Assembly (NCBI GenBank): GCA_026419775.2
Contig: JAOPGA020001028.1
Span: forward strand, 62,294 to 126,293
Direction: 5' to 3'
Length of the DNA: 64,000 bases
DNA from: Acrasis kona
Taxonomy: Eukaryota > Heterolobosea > Eutetramitea > Acrasida > Acrasidae
Made by a program: the position numbers and the translations under genes
The notes under the pieces: generated by a model
The model's database searches: none
Told to the model about the DNA's origin: nothing
Seen by the model: only the letters and a program-made list of their open reading frames with translations
Shown: positions 32,249-42,787 of the stretch, one piece after another
Layout of the letters: each line of letters starts with the position of its first letter
Position numbering within the stretch: position 1 is the stretch's first letter

Positions 32249-32932
32249 CTACTTTGAATACTCTATAAATTGTAATCCCGCCTGTTCTTGGACCTTAATT
32301 GTAAGTTTTTCCTTTCCCTCGATTTTTTCAAGTATCAAGATAGGGGATTTATGTGCAGGACGAAGGCCAATAATAAAGTTTTGATCGATTTGTTTTATAA
32401 TGGAATTTGAAAGATTATTGTCCCCATAAATAAGAATATCTGTTTTAAAAGTTCTTATTATGCTCTTTATATTTTCAGGGCTGCTTAGCTCTAGCTTATT
32501 ATCTCTCATGGACTTTAGCAACATTTGATGCGAATCAAATTGTTGTGCAGATCCATGACAAGTTATTACTAAATCTTGAAAAAACTGACCGACAATAGAA
32601 GCAACTCCATAAGATGGTTGAAAATTTGCCGGTAGCAATGTAATGTCGTACTCACAAAAATTGAATTGTATAGGCTTATTGTGAGCTACCAGCAGAATCG
32701 GGCATAATCTTTCCAAACGTTCGCAAATCTTAGGAGGAGGTTGAGTGCAGCATAAAATGTATTGAAATGAATAATTATCATCTAAAACGCCTCTAGACCA
32801 TAAATTAATGTCGCTGTGGATTTCTCCAAGTACTAAAATGCGAAGCGCGTTCATATACTCTTTACCGGCTGGTTGTGCATAAGGGTTGTCTAAACTGTTG
32901 TAATTCAAATATGATGTAATTATTATTAACAT
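32249..32932 (-). CDS. Metallophosphoesterase-like protein, possibly degenerate
   Basis: A 227-residue intronless frame. An internal segment (LRILVLGEIHSDINLW) resembles the first metal-binding motif of calcineurin-like phosphoesterases (GDxHG). A later segment (ILIYGDNNLSN) sits where the GH(T) strands are found, and the beta-sandwich ending resembles YfcE/MJ0936-type proteins. Key ligands are not obvious: Glu stands for the first Asp, and the GNH(E/D) and GHTH motifs are missing. It may be an inactive relative or a different Rossmann-like fold. The start is either 32932 or the Met before NALRILVLGE (27 residues in). Confidence 0.5.
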   Translation of the reverse strand: MLIIITSYLNYNSLDNPYAQPAGKEYMNALRILVLGEIHSDINLWSRGVLDDNYSFQYILCCTQPPPKICERLERLCPILLVAHNKPIQFNFCEYDITLLPANFQPSYGVASIVGQFFQDLVITCHGSAQQFDSHQMLLKSMRDNKLELSSPENIKSIIRTFKTDILIYGDNNLSNSIIKQIDQNFIIGLRPAHKSPILILEKIEGKEKLTIKVQEQAGLQFIEYSK

Positions 32933-33021
32933 AACTTTCTTTATTTAGTTTGTGGCGCCTATTATATTAGAAGCTTCTTAATCAACCAGTTCCAGCTATT
33001 ATTATTTGAACACGAATCTCA

Positions 33022-33648
33022 ATGGATAGTGTAGGATCTTTGATGTCATCAGGTATGGGAGTCGACCTTCATCCTAGGTTGTTAAGAGATGGAAAGTTTC
33101 CAAACTCCCGCCTGCCAACAACGAGACCAAGAGATCCACCAGCCCCAGTTCGAACGCGAAGTGATTCGGTATTATCATTAATGTCAAGTGGAATGGGTGT
33201 AAATATTGACCAAGCTCCTAAGCAAAACACAGTTAGAGGTCGACGTCAAACCCCAGGGTATGAGTCTAAAGGAGCTCCTTATTTTACAACCCAGCCATTG
33301 TTTTCGCATTATCAACAACAAGTGACTAACCCAATTAGACACCAAAATAGGTGCAGTAATACAAACATATCGCACGAATCACATAATATTAATGTGATCG
33401 AAGAATCACCAGCAATCAAAACATCTCAATCCAGGTCGGATTATAGAAGTAGTGCCAATAGCGACATAAGAAGAGGTGATTCTCCAGTAAATAATGATGC
33501 ATGTCAATGTGCTGTCTGCTTAGATGAAGTTGTTTCAGAACCATGCATGCTTAGATGTAAACACATCTTTCATAGATCATGTGTAAAATCATGGCTTTCT
33601 GACAATAACTCTTGTCCCATATGTAGAGCCACTGTAATATGTAAATAA
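33022..33648 (+). CDS. RING-H2 finger protein with duplicated SLMSSGMGV motif
   Basis: A 208-residue intronless protein. The C-terminus (about 164-205) is a canonical RING-H2: CxxC (CAVC), a Cys then His (CKHIFH), CxxW, and CPIC at the end. This predicts E3 ubiquitin ligase activity with an E2 partner. The first 70 residues contain two copies of an S-x-L-M-S-S-G-M-G-V motif (VGSLMSSGMGV and VLSLMSSGMGV, each followed by a basic proline-rich stretch). They look like a short linear binding motif repeated in tandem. The middle is polar and disordered. It is divergent from the phosphoesterase-like gene, 89 bp away. Confidence 0.8.
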   Translation: MDSVGSLMSSGMGVDLHPRLLRDGKFPNSRLPTTRPRDPPAPVRTRSDSVLSLMSSGMGVNIDQAPKQNTVRGRRQTPGYESKGAPYFTTQPLFSHYQQQVTNPIRHQNRCSNTNISHESHNINVIEESPAIKTSQSRSDYRSSANSDIRRGDSPVNNDACQCAVCLDEVVSEPCMLRCKHIFHRSCVKSWLSDNNSCPICRATVICK

Positions 33649-33700
33649 ATAGGTTAAGGTATAAAATCTTTGTTATAACAACTTTTACAATTCCGAAATC

Positions 33701-36700
33701 ATGAGGAGAGCCCGCAGTTCACGTGGGACATCGAGAAAGTGGATACTCACTCTTTTCGGGACAACCACATTCATAGGGATTGCATGTCTGTACTTTTTCA
33801 CGAATCTATTTACTCGCTCTCCACTTCACAACCATAAAATAACTCTATCGCAACGAAGAGTCACAATGCAAGATGTTCTTTTAACAAGAAATGACCCACC
33901 AATACTTGATGAAACTATTAAATCTTGCGAAAGAAAATTATCTGATCTTCGAGAAAAAATAAAAAACAAAATGAGTGACGACATTGTATCGGGAGATGCT
34001 ATTATTTATGATAAGGAAGTTCATGACAGCTTCGCAGTAAGTAGAACGTTATATTATTACAAACATAACATTCAGCCCTACATTGGCAATGGATACGTCA
34101 CTCGCAGCGTTAGTGCTGAATCACCAATAATAGTAAATCACTTAACACAAAGTGGAGTTTTCAGCAAATGCCAAAACATTGGAATGACATCCACGTTAGG
34201 ATCAAACGTAAAGCTGAAATTATCTTTAATATTATTACTTTTAAGTAAGAATGTAATTGAATTATATAATAACAATCAGATGTAAAAGAGGGGTACTTTG
34301 AAAGACACTCTGCTTTTTATGATCCAACCCATTGCAACATTGCCGCGACTGTTGTCCAACGTTTCTACGCACACCGAAACCATCCAAACCTCATTGTGCA
34401 TGAGCTGATACTTGAGAAGATTGATAACTCTCGTTCTGATGTTGACGTCAAATTCGTAAACTATTCATTAAAATTAATTTCACACCGTCTATAGTTTTCA
34501 AAATCAACAACAGAAACCAATTATGTGGAGCATAAAGACTTTGTCACGCTATCCAAACTAGTAGATATCAATTCACAAAAGACTGTAAGTGAGAGGTCAT
34601 TTCCATTCTCTAACATCACTTTAGAAACAACAAGTATTACTTTTAGTCGAAGATAAAATACCTCAAAATCCATTCACATTAGCAGACAACAAGAAGAATA
34701 GATTAATGTTAAAATCAATCGTAATATCCGGACAAGAATCAGAGAGAGAACTAAAGAAGAAGGCACTGCACACATTACAAGAAATATCCGGAGACCAAGA
34801 AGTGTTTGAAATTGACCCTTCTGAAAATAATCTATTTTTATCTCATTGTAAAGAATGGAGATCATTATGGACGAGCAGTCTCCAAATCGACGGTCCACTC
34901 CAAAGCATCGTCACAACCAGTCAATACTATTTATTATCCCTCCTAAGCAGTCACTCCTTTTCCAAAGGCATCACTCCCGAACACGTCTCCGAACACCAGT
35001 AAGATCTCATCCGCTCATTATCCTTTTAATACTTCTCTTATAGACCATGGTTAGTGAGTCATCACTCCGAAACATACGTACTACCAACCATTCTCATGTT
35101 TCATCCACACATGGCTCTTACCATGCTTCAGTATCGATCAAATAGGTCTTCTACCGCCAAAAAAACATGTGAGACAAGTGGATACATGGGCATGATGTTT
35201 CCAAAGTATGGAAAATACTTTGAAGATGAAATATCATCTGATGGAGCGAATCCATCCGTACATGTCAGTAGCGGCGTCGCAATCGCTAATCACCTCTATT
35301 ATCAATCCACAGGTGACGTTGATTGGGTATTAAGTCATGGTTTTGAAATGTCTAGTCAAATTGCATTATTTCTAAACTCTAAAAGTGAATTGTTACCTGA
35401 TAAAAGTCATGACTACCACATAAGGCATGTAAATGGAATCAACGCTGATGCAAAGTCCATAAGCGATGATTTTTATACCAATGCAGCTTCTTCTACTGCA
35501 TTGTATGATGCCGGAAGGTTTATAAATGATTTTGGATATTGTTATGAGCATTATCATAACTATTTAAGACATCATTGGAATGATATGGCTATTCATGTTC
35601 ATATGCCATTTAATGGGCATCGTCATTATCAAAATTACGAACATCAATTATTAAATGATGATCGTGATGATGACGATGATGACAAGAGCGTCGATGACTC
35701 TAAAAACATGTTTTTGGAGCCTGATGTTGTATTGGCTCATGCTAGAGGTTATTTAAATGGTGAAAAGAAGCACTTGAAAAAAGTTAATCATGTAAAGGTG
35801 ATGATTAATGACTTGAAGTATTATGAAGGTAAAATGAATAGAGTGAGTGGACAAGTTGGTGTGATCGATTCCACGGGATGTACGGCGTGGTTGCAAGCTG
35901 CACGTGCTTATAAACACTACGGTACATCAGATTTGATTTCTAGAGCTCATCACTCTTTACAAAGCGCTCTTACCATGAATGTTGGTCCTTTTGGTGTTTG
36001 GTTCTCACATCCGAGTTTTAAACACTCTTCCAGACATCATGTTTCTAGTGCTGCTTCTTTTCTTCATTCCTTAATGTATGGTTTTTGTGGCTTTCGCTTT
36101 GGAAAGTATCATGAGCATATAGAGAGTATTTCTATACGCGATGCTCTTGTTGTTGAACCAATTATCATAAATAACAAAATTGTTTTGCCTGGTGAGGGCG
36201 GTGAAGTACGTCTTGATAATATATTTTATAGAAAGTACAGAATTACACTAAAAATGGAAGCCGCTGGTGGCGTTACAATGTTTTGTAATTATAATAGCCA
36301 CTCGCAGTCGGCTCATGTACGAGTTGTTTCGGTCTTGTCAAATAAAGTTTATGTCTTTAGTATGGATTGCCATGAAAGAAATATTTTACAGTTGGGTTTG
36401 TCTAGTAAAATAGCAGTCTTGTCTCCTATAACTTCGAATAACACTTGCACTAAGGGTGCTCATCCTGACCAACAAAACTGGTATTATAAACAACATGTTA
36501 GTAATGTTTTCAAATGCAAAGATGGACTAGGTGGTCCATTTGCATTTAGTCGCGTGAATGATGGGTATTGTGACTGTCCGGGTGACGGAAGCGATGAGCC
36601 AGGTACTGACGCTTGTAAACGTGGAAGATTCTTTTGTCCATTCTTACCTAATGTTACTATATCTTCTGGGATGGTAAATGATGGCATCTGTGATTGTTGC

Positions 36701-36940
36701 GACGGGAGCGATGAGCAATCAGGTATTGTCAAGTGTGAAGTAAACAAGTGCTACGATGAGAAGAGGGATATCGAGATACAAAAGAGAAAGGAGAGACAGG
36801 AGGCTGAAGAAAACATGTTTGACGGTGTATTGATAATTGTTTTTTTGATTGCTGCAGCACACATTGTTATTATTGGTGTAGTTATGTTTTGTTTTGTATG
36901 GAAGGGTTCATGCAGGAAGTCAAAGGCTAAAAACTACTGA
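33701..36940 (+). CDS. Membrane GH65 pseudoenzyme fused to glucosidase-II-beta-like LDLa module
   Basis: Five exons (33701-34244, 34280-34455, 34495-34584, 34625-34998, 35044-36940; introns 35, 39, 40 and 45 nt) give 1026 residues. Residues 15-38 are an N-terminal signal anchor. Residues about 115-850 align along their length with the GH65 enzyme at 710-2836 (RFYAHRNHPNLIVHEL; SETYVLPTILMFHP; DDFYTN). All three catalytic acids are replaced: D318 by H402, E453 by A529 and E602 by S716. Residues about 862-960 contain two LDLa-like modules with DGYCDCPGDGSDEPG and DGICDCCDGSDEQ, the signature of the glucosidase II beta subunit N-terminus. A C-terminal transmembrane helix (990-1014) precedes a basic tail. 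A lectin-like or chaperone role in ER glycoprotein handling is inferred; no catalysis is expected. Confidence 0.82.
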
Positions 36941-37570
36941 TTTTGATGAAATAGTAATCTTGCGATAGTGTTGGATTGTCGGTGCAGTCTGTAAGAGCTA
37001 CAAGTAGGTGAAGAGATGATTTTCGATTTAATAAAGTTTAATTAGGTTCTAAAATATAGAATTGAGCTTCGACTTTATAAATTCGATTTATTACTGACAG
37101 TAAGGTCTGCTTATGGCGATGTATTGTAGAACTACTACTCCACACTGTTACAAAATGCTATGCAGATTCTAACCTTAAATCTATGTGTCACTTTATTAAT
37201 TTCGACGTGTCTATTTGCTGGAAGGTCAGTGTGTCTCTTTCCAAAGTCCTCTTTTGAATAAACAGCCGAAAAATCATTTCTAAAATATTTCAATAATGTG
37301 AAGTTCACATACCACTAATACACTTCTTCAGGTCTGGATACCATAGCATAGTGATTCGAGCACTCCTTTTCAAACTCCTTTTCTCCAAATAAATTACAAA
37401 CAAAGCATTCGTCCCGATCTGAATAATTAAAGATCAAAACTGTCTAGACTTGATGCATACAAGAGTTTTTGATTGAGATAATGCTTTGTTCGCAATAATT
37501 TCTTTACAATGAATTTCACACTTGCTGGACAACCAAAAGTTTTTTAGGTTTATACAAAAAGGAACAACCG
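36941..37570. other. Intergenic with small ambiguous ORFs
   Basis: This stretch separates the GH65 fusion from eRF1. A 33-codon plus-strand ORF at 37160-37261 reads like a bare signal peptide (MQILTLNLCVTLLISTC). On the minus strand, 37315-37418 reads as a plausible C-terminal exon (DECFVCNLFGEKEF, ending at TAG 37315-37317) preceded by an AG at 37419-37420. I could not connect either to a complete gene. The right end holds the eRF1 promoter with a TTTATAC motif about 20 bp before the ATG. Confidence 0.35.
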
Positions 37571-38893
37571 ATGTCACAAGCAGGAGCACCCACAGAAGAA
37601 GACAAGGCAATCGAACAATGGAAAGTCAAGAAGCTTATCAAGAATCTTGAGGCTGCACGCGGTAATGGTACCAGTATGATTTCCCTCATTACGCCACCCA
37701 AAGACCAAATCAGCATGGTTAACAAGAAGTTGGCAGAAGAATACGGAACTGCATCAAACATCAAGTCACGTGTGAACAGGTTGAGCGTCTTGGATGCGAT
37801 CACCTCCACACAACAAAGATTGAAGCTTTATAACAAAGTTCCAGAGAACGGTCTTGTTTTGTACTGCGGTACTGTATTGACCGATGACGGCAAAGAAAAG
37901 AAGGTCACGATTGATTTCGAGCCCTTCAAACCCATCAACACTTCATTGTACTTGTGCGACAATAGATTCCACACCGAACCATTGACCGACTTGCTAGAGA
38001 GCGACGAAAAGTTCGGCTTCATCGTCATGGACGGAAGCGGTTCTCTATTCGGAACTCTTGCAGGTAATACCCGTAACGTCTTGCACAAGACCACCGTCGA
38101 TTTGCCCAAGAAGCATGGTAGAGGAGGTCAATCCGCTCTTCGTTTCGCTCGTCTGCGTGAAGAAAAACGTCACAACTATGTTAGAAAAGTCGGTGAGTTG
38201 GCTGTCCAATGCTTCATCACTGCCGACAAACCAAACGTTAGTCATTTGATCTTGGCAGGTAGTGCCGACTTCAAGACTGAATTGAGCAAGAGCGACTTGC
38301 TAGATCAAAGACTACAAGCCATCGTCATCAAGATTGTCGACGTTGCCTATGGTGGTGAATCAGGTTTCAATCAAGCCATTGAATTCTCTCAAGACTGTTT
38401 GAGCAACGTCAAGTTCATTAGAGAAAAGAAGGTGATTGACGCCTTCTTTGAAGAAATTGCACAAGATTCTGGAAAGTACGTGTTTGGTGTCGAAGAAAGC
38501 ATCAAGGCCATGGAGATGGGAGCCACCCGTACCTTAGTTGTCTGGGAGAATTTGGAATACAATCGTTACACTTTTAAGAATGCAGCAGGCGAGGAGAATG
38601 TGATGGTGTTGAGCAAGGAGCAAGAAAACGATGCCAAGTACTTCTTGGACCCTGCCACCGGTGCCAAATTGGAATACGAAGTGGAGAGCTTGTTGGAGTG
38701 GTTGACTAACAACTACAAAAAGTTCGGAACCACTTTGGACATTGTAACCAACAAGAGTCAAGAAGGAAGTCAGTTCGTGAAGGGCTTTGGTGGTATTGGT
38801 GGTTTGTTGAGATACCAAGTTAACTTTGACATGATCAACAGTTACAAAGATTTCGAAGGTCAAGAAGATGACGATTTGGATGACTTTATCTGA
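37571..38893 (+). CDS. eRF1: Eukaryotic peptide chain release factor 1
   Basis: A single-exon 440-residue protein of the usual length. Domain 1 carries the stop-codon reading motifs TASNIKS (about residues 59-65) and Y-x-C-x-x-x-F (YLCDNRF). Domain 2 carries the GGQ loop ([13 protein letters not shown]) that triggers peptide release. Domain 3, which binds eRF3, ends in an acidic tail. The canonical TASNIKS and YxCxxxF imply that all three stops are recognised. Codon use is C-rich and biased as in highly expressed genes. The gene ends in TGA. Confidence 0.97.
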   Translation: MSQAGAPTEEDKAIEQWKVKKLIKNLEAARGNGTSMISLITPPKDQISMVNKKLAEEYGTASNIKSRVNRLSVLDAITSTQQRLKLYNKVPENGLVLYCGTVLTDDGKEKKVTIDFEPFKPINTSLYLCDNRFHTEPLTDLLESDEKFGFIVMDGSGSLFGTLAGNTRNVLHKTTVDLPKKHGRGGQSALRFARLREEKRHNYVRKVGELAVQCFITADKPNVSHLILAGSADFKTELSKSDLLDQRLQAIVIKIVDVAYGGESGFNQAIEFSQDCLSNVKFIREKKVIDAFFEEIAQDSGKYVFGVEESIKAMEMGATRTLVVWENLEYNRYTFKNAAGEENVMVLSKEQENDAKYFLDPATGAKLEYEVESLLEWLTNNYKKFGTTLDIVTNKSQEGSQFVKGFGGIGGLLRYQVNFDMINSYKDFEGQEDDDLDDFI

Positions 38894-38929
38894 ATCTTTC
38901 ATCTTACCTTCTTCACTTGCTGGTGGGTA

Positions 38930-39092
38930 GGGATGCATGCGGTTAGGTGCGTCGGGGCTAAATTAGAATTCCTTGCTGTGGTAGCCTTTAGGAGCACGGT
39001 ACGGGCTGAGCGGCGTCAAATAAATGGTTGGTGGCCCTAACGAAGGCCAGCCACCAAGTTCAGTCTTGACCTGCGCTTAGTGGCGAAATAAA
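38930..39092 (+). other. GC-rich structured 3' region after eRF1 (possible ncRNA)
   Basis: Between the eRF1 stop and an AATAAA at about 39088 the sequence is markedly more GC-rich than other intergenic DNA and has no ORF. It can form a strong hairpin around 39029-39059 (TTGGTGG pairing with CCACCAA, with an inner CC/GG pair). It may be a structured eRF1 3' UTR or an independent structured RNA. I matched it to no known RNA family by eye. Confidence 0.35.
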
Positions 39093-39279
39093 ATTGTTTT
39101 TTCAAATTTGCGATGTTTATTCCCGAGCAGGCTCGGTATATTGGGCACTATAATTGGCATAGTAGACCCAGTAGACTCTTCTTGCTCATAGTATGTGTTC
39201 GTTCTTTAAAAATCTTTTTTCTAATTAGTCAACCTATCACCCAACCAACACATTCAAACAATCACAAGAACCAAGGAGG

Positions 39280-40097
39280 ATGGCACGTAATCAAGAGAAG
39301 GCGCAGTCTATGCTTAATAGATGGGTGAATTGGAAACTTGGAAACGAATACACCGAACAGAAAAGACCCCCACACCCTAACATGAGCAAGACAGTAAAAT
39401 CGTGCGAACATTGGAGAAGACAAATATTGAAAGAGATTGCACAAAAAGTTTCGATTATACAAAATGGTTTGAATTACTGTTCGATTGATTATGATCTAAC
39501 CCTTCAGCGTCACTAGGAGAGCACAAGATAAGAGACATTAACGATGAGATCAATAATCTAATTTCTGAAAAAACAACGTGGGAGCTGCGAATAATAGAAC
39601 TAGATGGACCTGACTATAGGGTTTGTGTTTTCCATCATTTCAACATTTATTAACATTCAAAGAAGCGGCAACCTAAAATGTATGATGACAACGGCCAAAT
39701 GATTCTTGTAACACCTGGTTATAAGTACTTTGGCGCGGCCAGGGAGTTACCGGGAGTCAAAGAATTATTTGATAAATCGGACATTAAACACAAAGCAAGA
39801 TCACGAGCAGAGTTATACGAAGGTATAGATTCCGAGTATTATGGTTTCAATGATGAAAAATTCGAAACGCTTGAGAAGGAAGCTGAAGAAGAGGCAAGAA
39901 AAGCATTTATAGATGAATTTAACAAGGGAAGAGATTTTAAAAAGCGGAAGACTAATGGCGCTGAATTACAAGAGGATAAGGATGACAAGAAAAGCATTAT
40001 TGTTGATCCGATGAACATTCCTACATTAGAAGAAGTTGAAAAGATTCTTGTGGCGAAAAGAAAAGAAGAGTTGTTGAAAAGACTGTCTGCAAATTAA
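39280..40097 (+). CDS. ISY1: Pre-mRNA splicing factor ISY1
   Basis: Three exons (39280-39466, 39508-39620, 39663-40097; introns 41 and 42 nt) give 244 residues. The N-terminus [15 protein letters not shown] and the [14 protein letters not shown] and IRDINDEIN segments are diagnostic of ISY1. [18 protein letters not shown] and [12 protein letters not shown] follow the family order, and the C-terminus ends in the [16 protein letters not shown] helix. ISY1 is a Nineteen-complex (NTC30) protein that helps the spliceosome reach and prove its first catalytic step. Both introns begin with GTTTG rather than the GTAAG-like donor usual in this window. The gene is co-directional with SYF1, another Nineteen-complex gene 211 bp downstream. 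Confidence 0.95.
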
Positions 40098-40308
40098 AAT
40101 ATTTTGTTGAAACCTAATGATAATGAACGCAATCTTATTTTGAATCATCATATGACTTATAATCAGAATGTTGTTAATGCTTAACTTGAAAGATGGTTGG
40201 TGACGATGCTGCAAGTTTATTTCCCTTTTGATGATCCATCTCCCACAAGCATGTTTTGAAATCTGAATGTCTTTGTAAAGCAAAACGATAGTTGAGTTCA
40301 ATTTATAC

Positions 40309-42765
40309 ATGACGACAAAGTCCCTGCCCAACTTTATCGAAAATGAGGACGACTTTGAATACGAAGAAAAGGTACTAAGAAACCCATATGAGCTCAAGCC
40401 ATGGTGGTTGTATATTTATTCGAAAAGAACAACCTCAACACCAGAAATTGTTAATATACTTTACGAGAGAGCCTTAAAAACACTTCCGGGTAGTTACAAA
40501 CTTTGGTGGAACTATCTACAGGATAGAGTAACACAAATTCGTGATCTTGATTTGAATGACCCTTCATATGAATCCGTCATTGATGCTTTTGAAAGAAGTT
40601 TGGTCACAATGCACAAAATGCCGAGAATATGGTTAGATTATTGTGACTTCTTAATGAGACAACAATTTATAACAAGAACAAGAAAAACTTTCGACAGGGC
40701 ATTACAATCCCTTCCCATTACCCAACATTCTAAAATATGGAAATTATATCTAGAGTTTGCAAAAAAGCCCTTTGTACCACCAGAGACCAGAGACAGAATC
40801 ATGGAACGTTATTTGAAACTAGAACCTACTTTTGTAGAAAGCTACATTGAAGAATTGTTAGAGATGGGTTTTTATGATAAGGCCTGCATCCAGTTGACAA
40901 AGCTTGTAAACAGTCAAGATTTCAGATCCGTCAAGAAACAAACCAAGTACGACCTATGGACCCAACTTTGCGGAGTGTTCGCATCCCATCCCGATCAGAT
41001 CCACTCAGTGCCAGTCGACGCCATCATTCGTTCGGGTATAAAAAAGTATCCATCCGAAGTAGGCGACCTTTGGTGTTCCTTGGCAACATTCTACGTCCAC
41101 AGAGGTTCCTTCGAACAAGCGTTTGACATTTACGAAGAAGCTATGACAAAAGTATCAACGGTTAAAGATTTTTCACAAGTATTTAGTTCCTATTCCAAAC
41201 TTTGTGATGAGATTGTAGAAGCAAAGGTGACCGAATTACAAGGAGTGGACATTGACAGCGTCGAAAATGAGGAAGCAAAAATTGACTTGGAGATGAGAAT
41301 AGCCAAATACGAGTACTTGATGGATCGCAGACCCTTACTTTTAAATGCTGTCAAACTCAGACAAAATCCACATAATGTCCATGAGTGGCACAAGAGAGCT
41401 ACACTTTTAACGGATCCAGAAGATGTAGTTGCAGCCTATACAGACGCCGTAAGGACCGTAGAAACGGACAAAGCAGTTGGAAAACCATTCACATTATGGA
41501 GTAGCTTCGCCAAGTATTACGAAAGAAATTACAAGGACCTTCATTCAGCAAGAACCATCTTTGAAGGAGGGATCCAAATACTAATGAAGGATGCCAACAC
41601 TTCCATCGAGGACATGGCCACCCTATGGTGTGAATATGCAGAAATCGAAATTAAACACAAGAACTTCTTCAACGTAAGTAGTGATCATCATGAGGTCTTA
41701 ATTAACCCTTTATAGGCACGTAACATTTTACAAAGAGCGACCACACAACCAAAACGAAATACATTCGGAAGGGAATCAGGAGCGTTGGATCCAGTAGGAG
41801 ACAAGTTATACAAATCAATACGTTTATGGAGTTTTTATGCCGATCTAGAGGAAAGCATGGGAACGTTAGAATCAACGACCAGCGTCTACGATCGCATCAT
41901 TGACCTCAAAATAGCAACGCCTCGCATCATTCTCAATTACGGAAAATACTTGGAAGAACTTCATCACTTTGAGGATGCTTTCAAAGCATACGAACGTGGA
42001 ATCAGCTTGTTCCAATATCCACAAGTATTTCACATTTGGGTCACATACCTTACCAAATTCACCAAACGTTACGCAGGAAGGAAGTTAGAAAGAGGTCGTG
42101 ATTTGTTCGAGATGGCCATCCATCAGGTACCCAAAGAATTCGCACAAGGACTTTATTTGTTATACGCAAAGTACGAGGAGGATTATGGACTTGCAAAGTT
42201 GGCGATGAACGTTTATGAGAGAGCCATCACTACGTGTCAAGACTCTGACTGCTTTGATGTGTACTGCATTTACATTAATCGTGCCAGCGAATATTTTGGC
42301 GTTACAAAAACTCGGGATATTTATGAAAAGGCCATTGCTAATTTACCGGACAAAGCCGCGCGGGACATGGGAATTCGTTATGCTGATTTGGAATGTAAGT
42401 TGGGCGAAGTTGACCGGGCCAGAGCCATCTATGCACACATTAGCAAATTCTGTGACCCTAGGGTGGATAGTGAATTTTGGAAATTATGGGAAAATTTTGA
42501 AAAGGCTCATGGGAACATTGAAACATTTAAGGAAATGTTGAGAGTGCGAAGGAGCGTTCAGGCTACTTTGAGCACCGGTAATGTGATGACCACTGGCATG
42601 TTGCAGGCGCACAAGGAGAATTTGATTCAACAACAAAAGAAGAGGAATAGAGAGGGAGAGATTGTGAAGGCGGCGCCGTCTGTTGCGCTGTTGCAGGGGA
42701 ATATAGAGGCGTTGGAAAAGCAGGTCACATCACAAGAAGTCAATCCTGATGAAATACAAATATGA
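40309..42765 (+). CDS. SYF1: Pre-mRNA splicing factor SYF1/XAB2 (HAT repeats)
   Basis: Two exons (40309-41673, 41716-42765; intron 42 nt with a GTAAGT donor) give 804 residues. The N-terminus (LPNFIENEDDFEYEEKVLRN) and at least twelve half-a-TPR repeats (W-x-x-Y-x-x-F pattern, for example WWLYIYSKR, LWWNYLQDR, IWLDYCDFL) identify SYF1. The C-terminus has the conserved ARAIYAHISKFCDPR and VRRSVQATLS segments. SYF1 is an arch-shaped scaffold of the Nineteen complex in activated spliceosomes. In animals the same protein (XAB2) also works in transcription-coupled repair. The gene converges with the cyclin gene, leaving only 22 bp between stops. Confidence 0.95.
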
Positions 42766-42787
42766 TTTTTTTTATTGTGTGTACATT

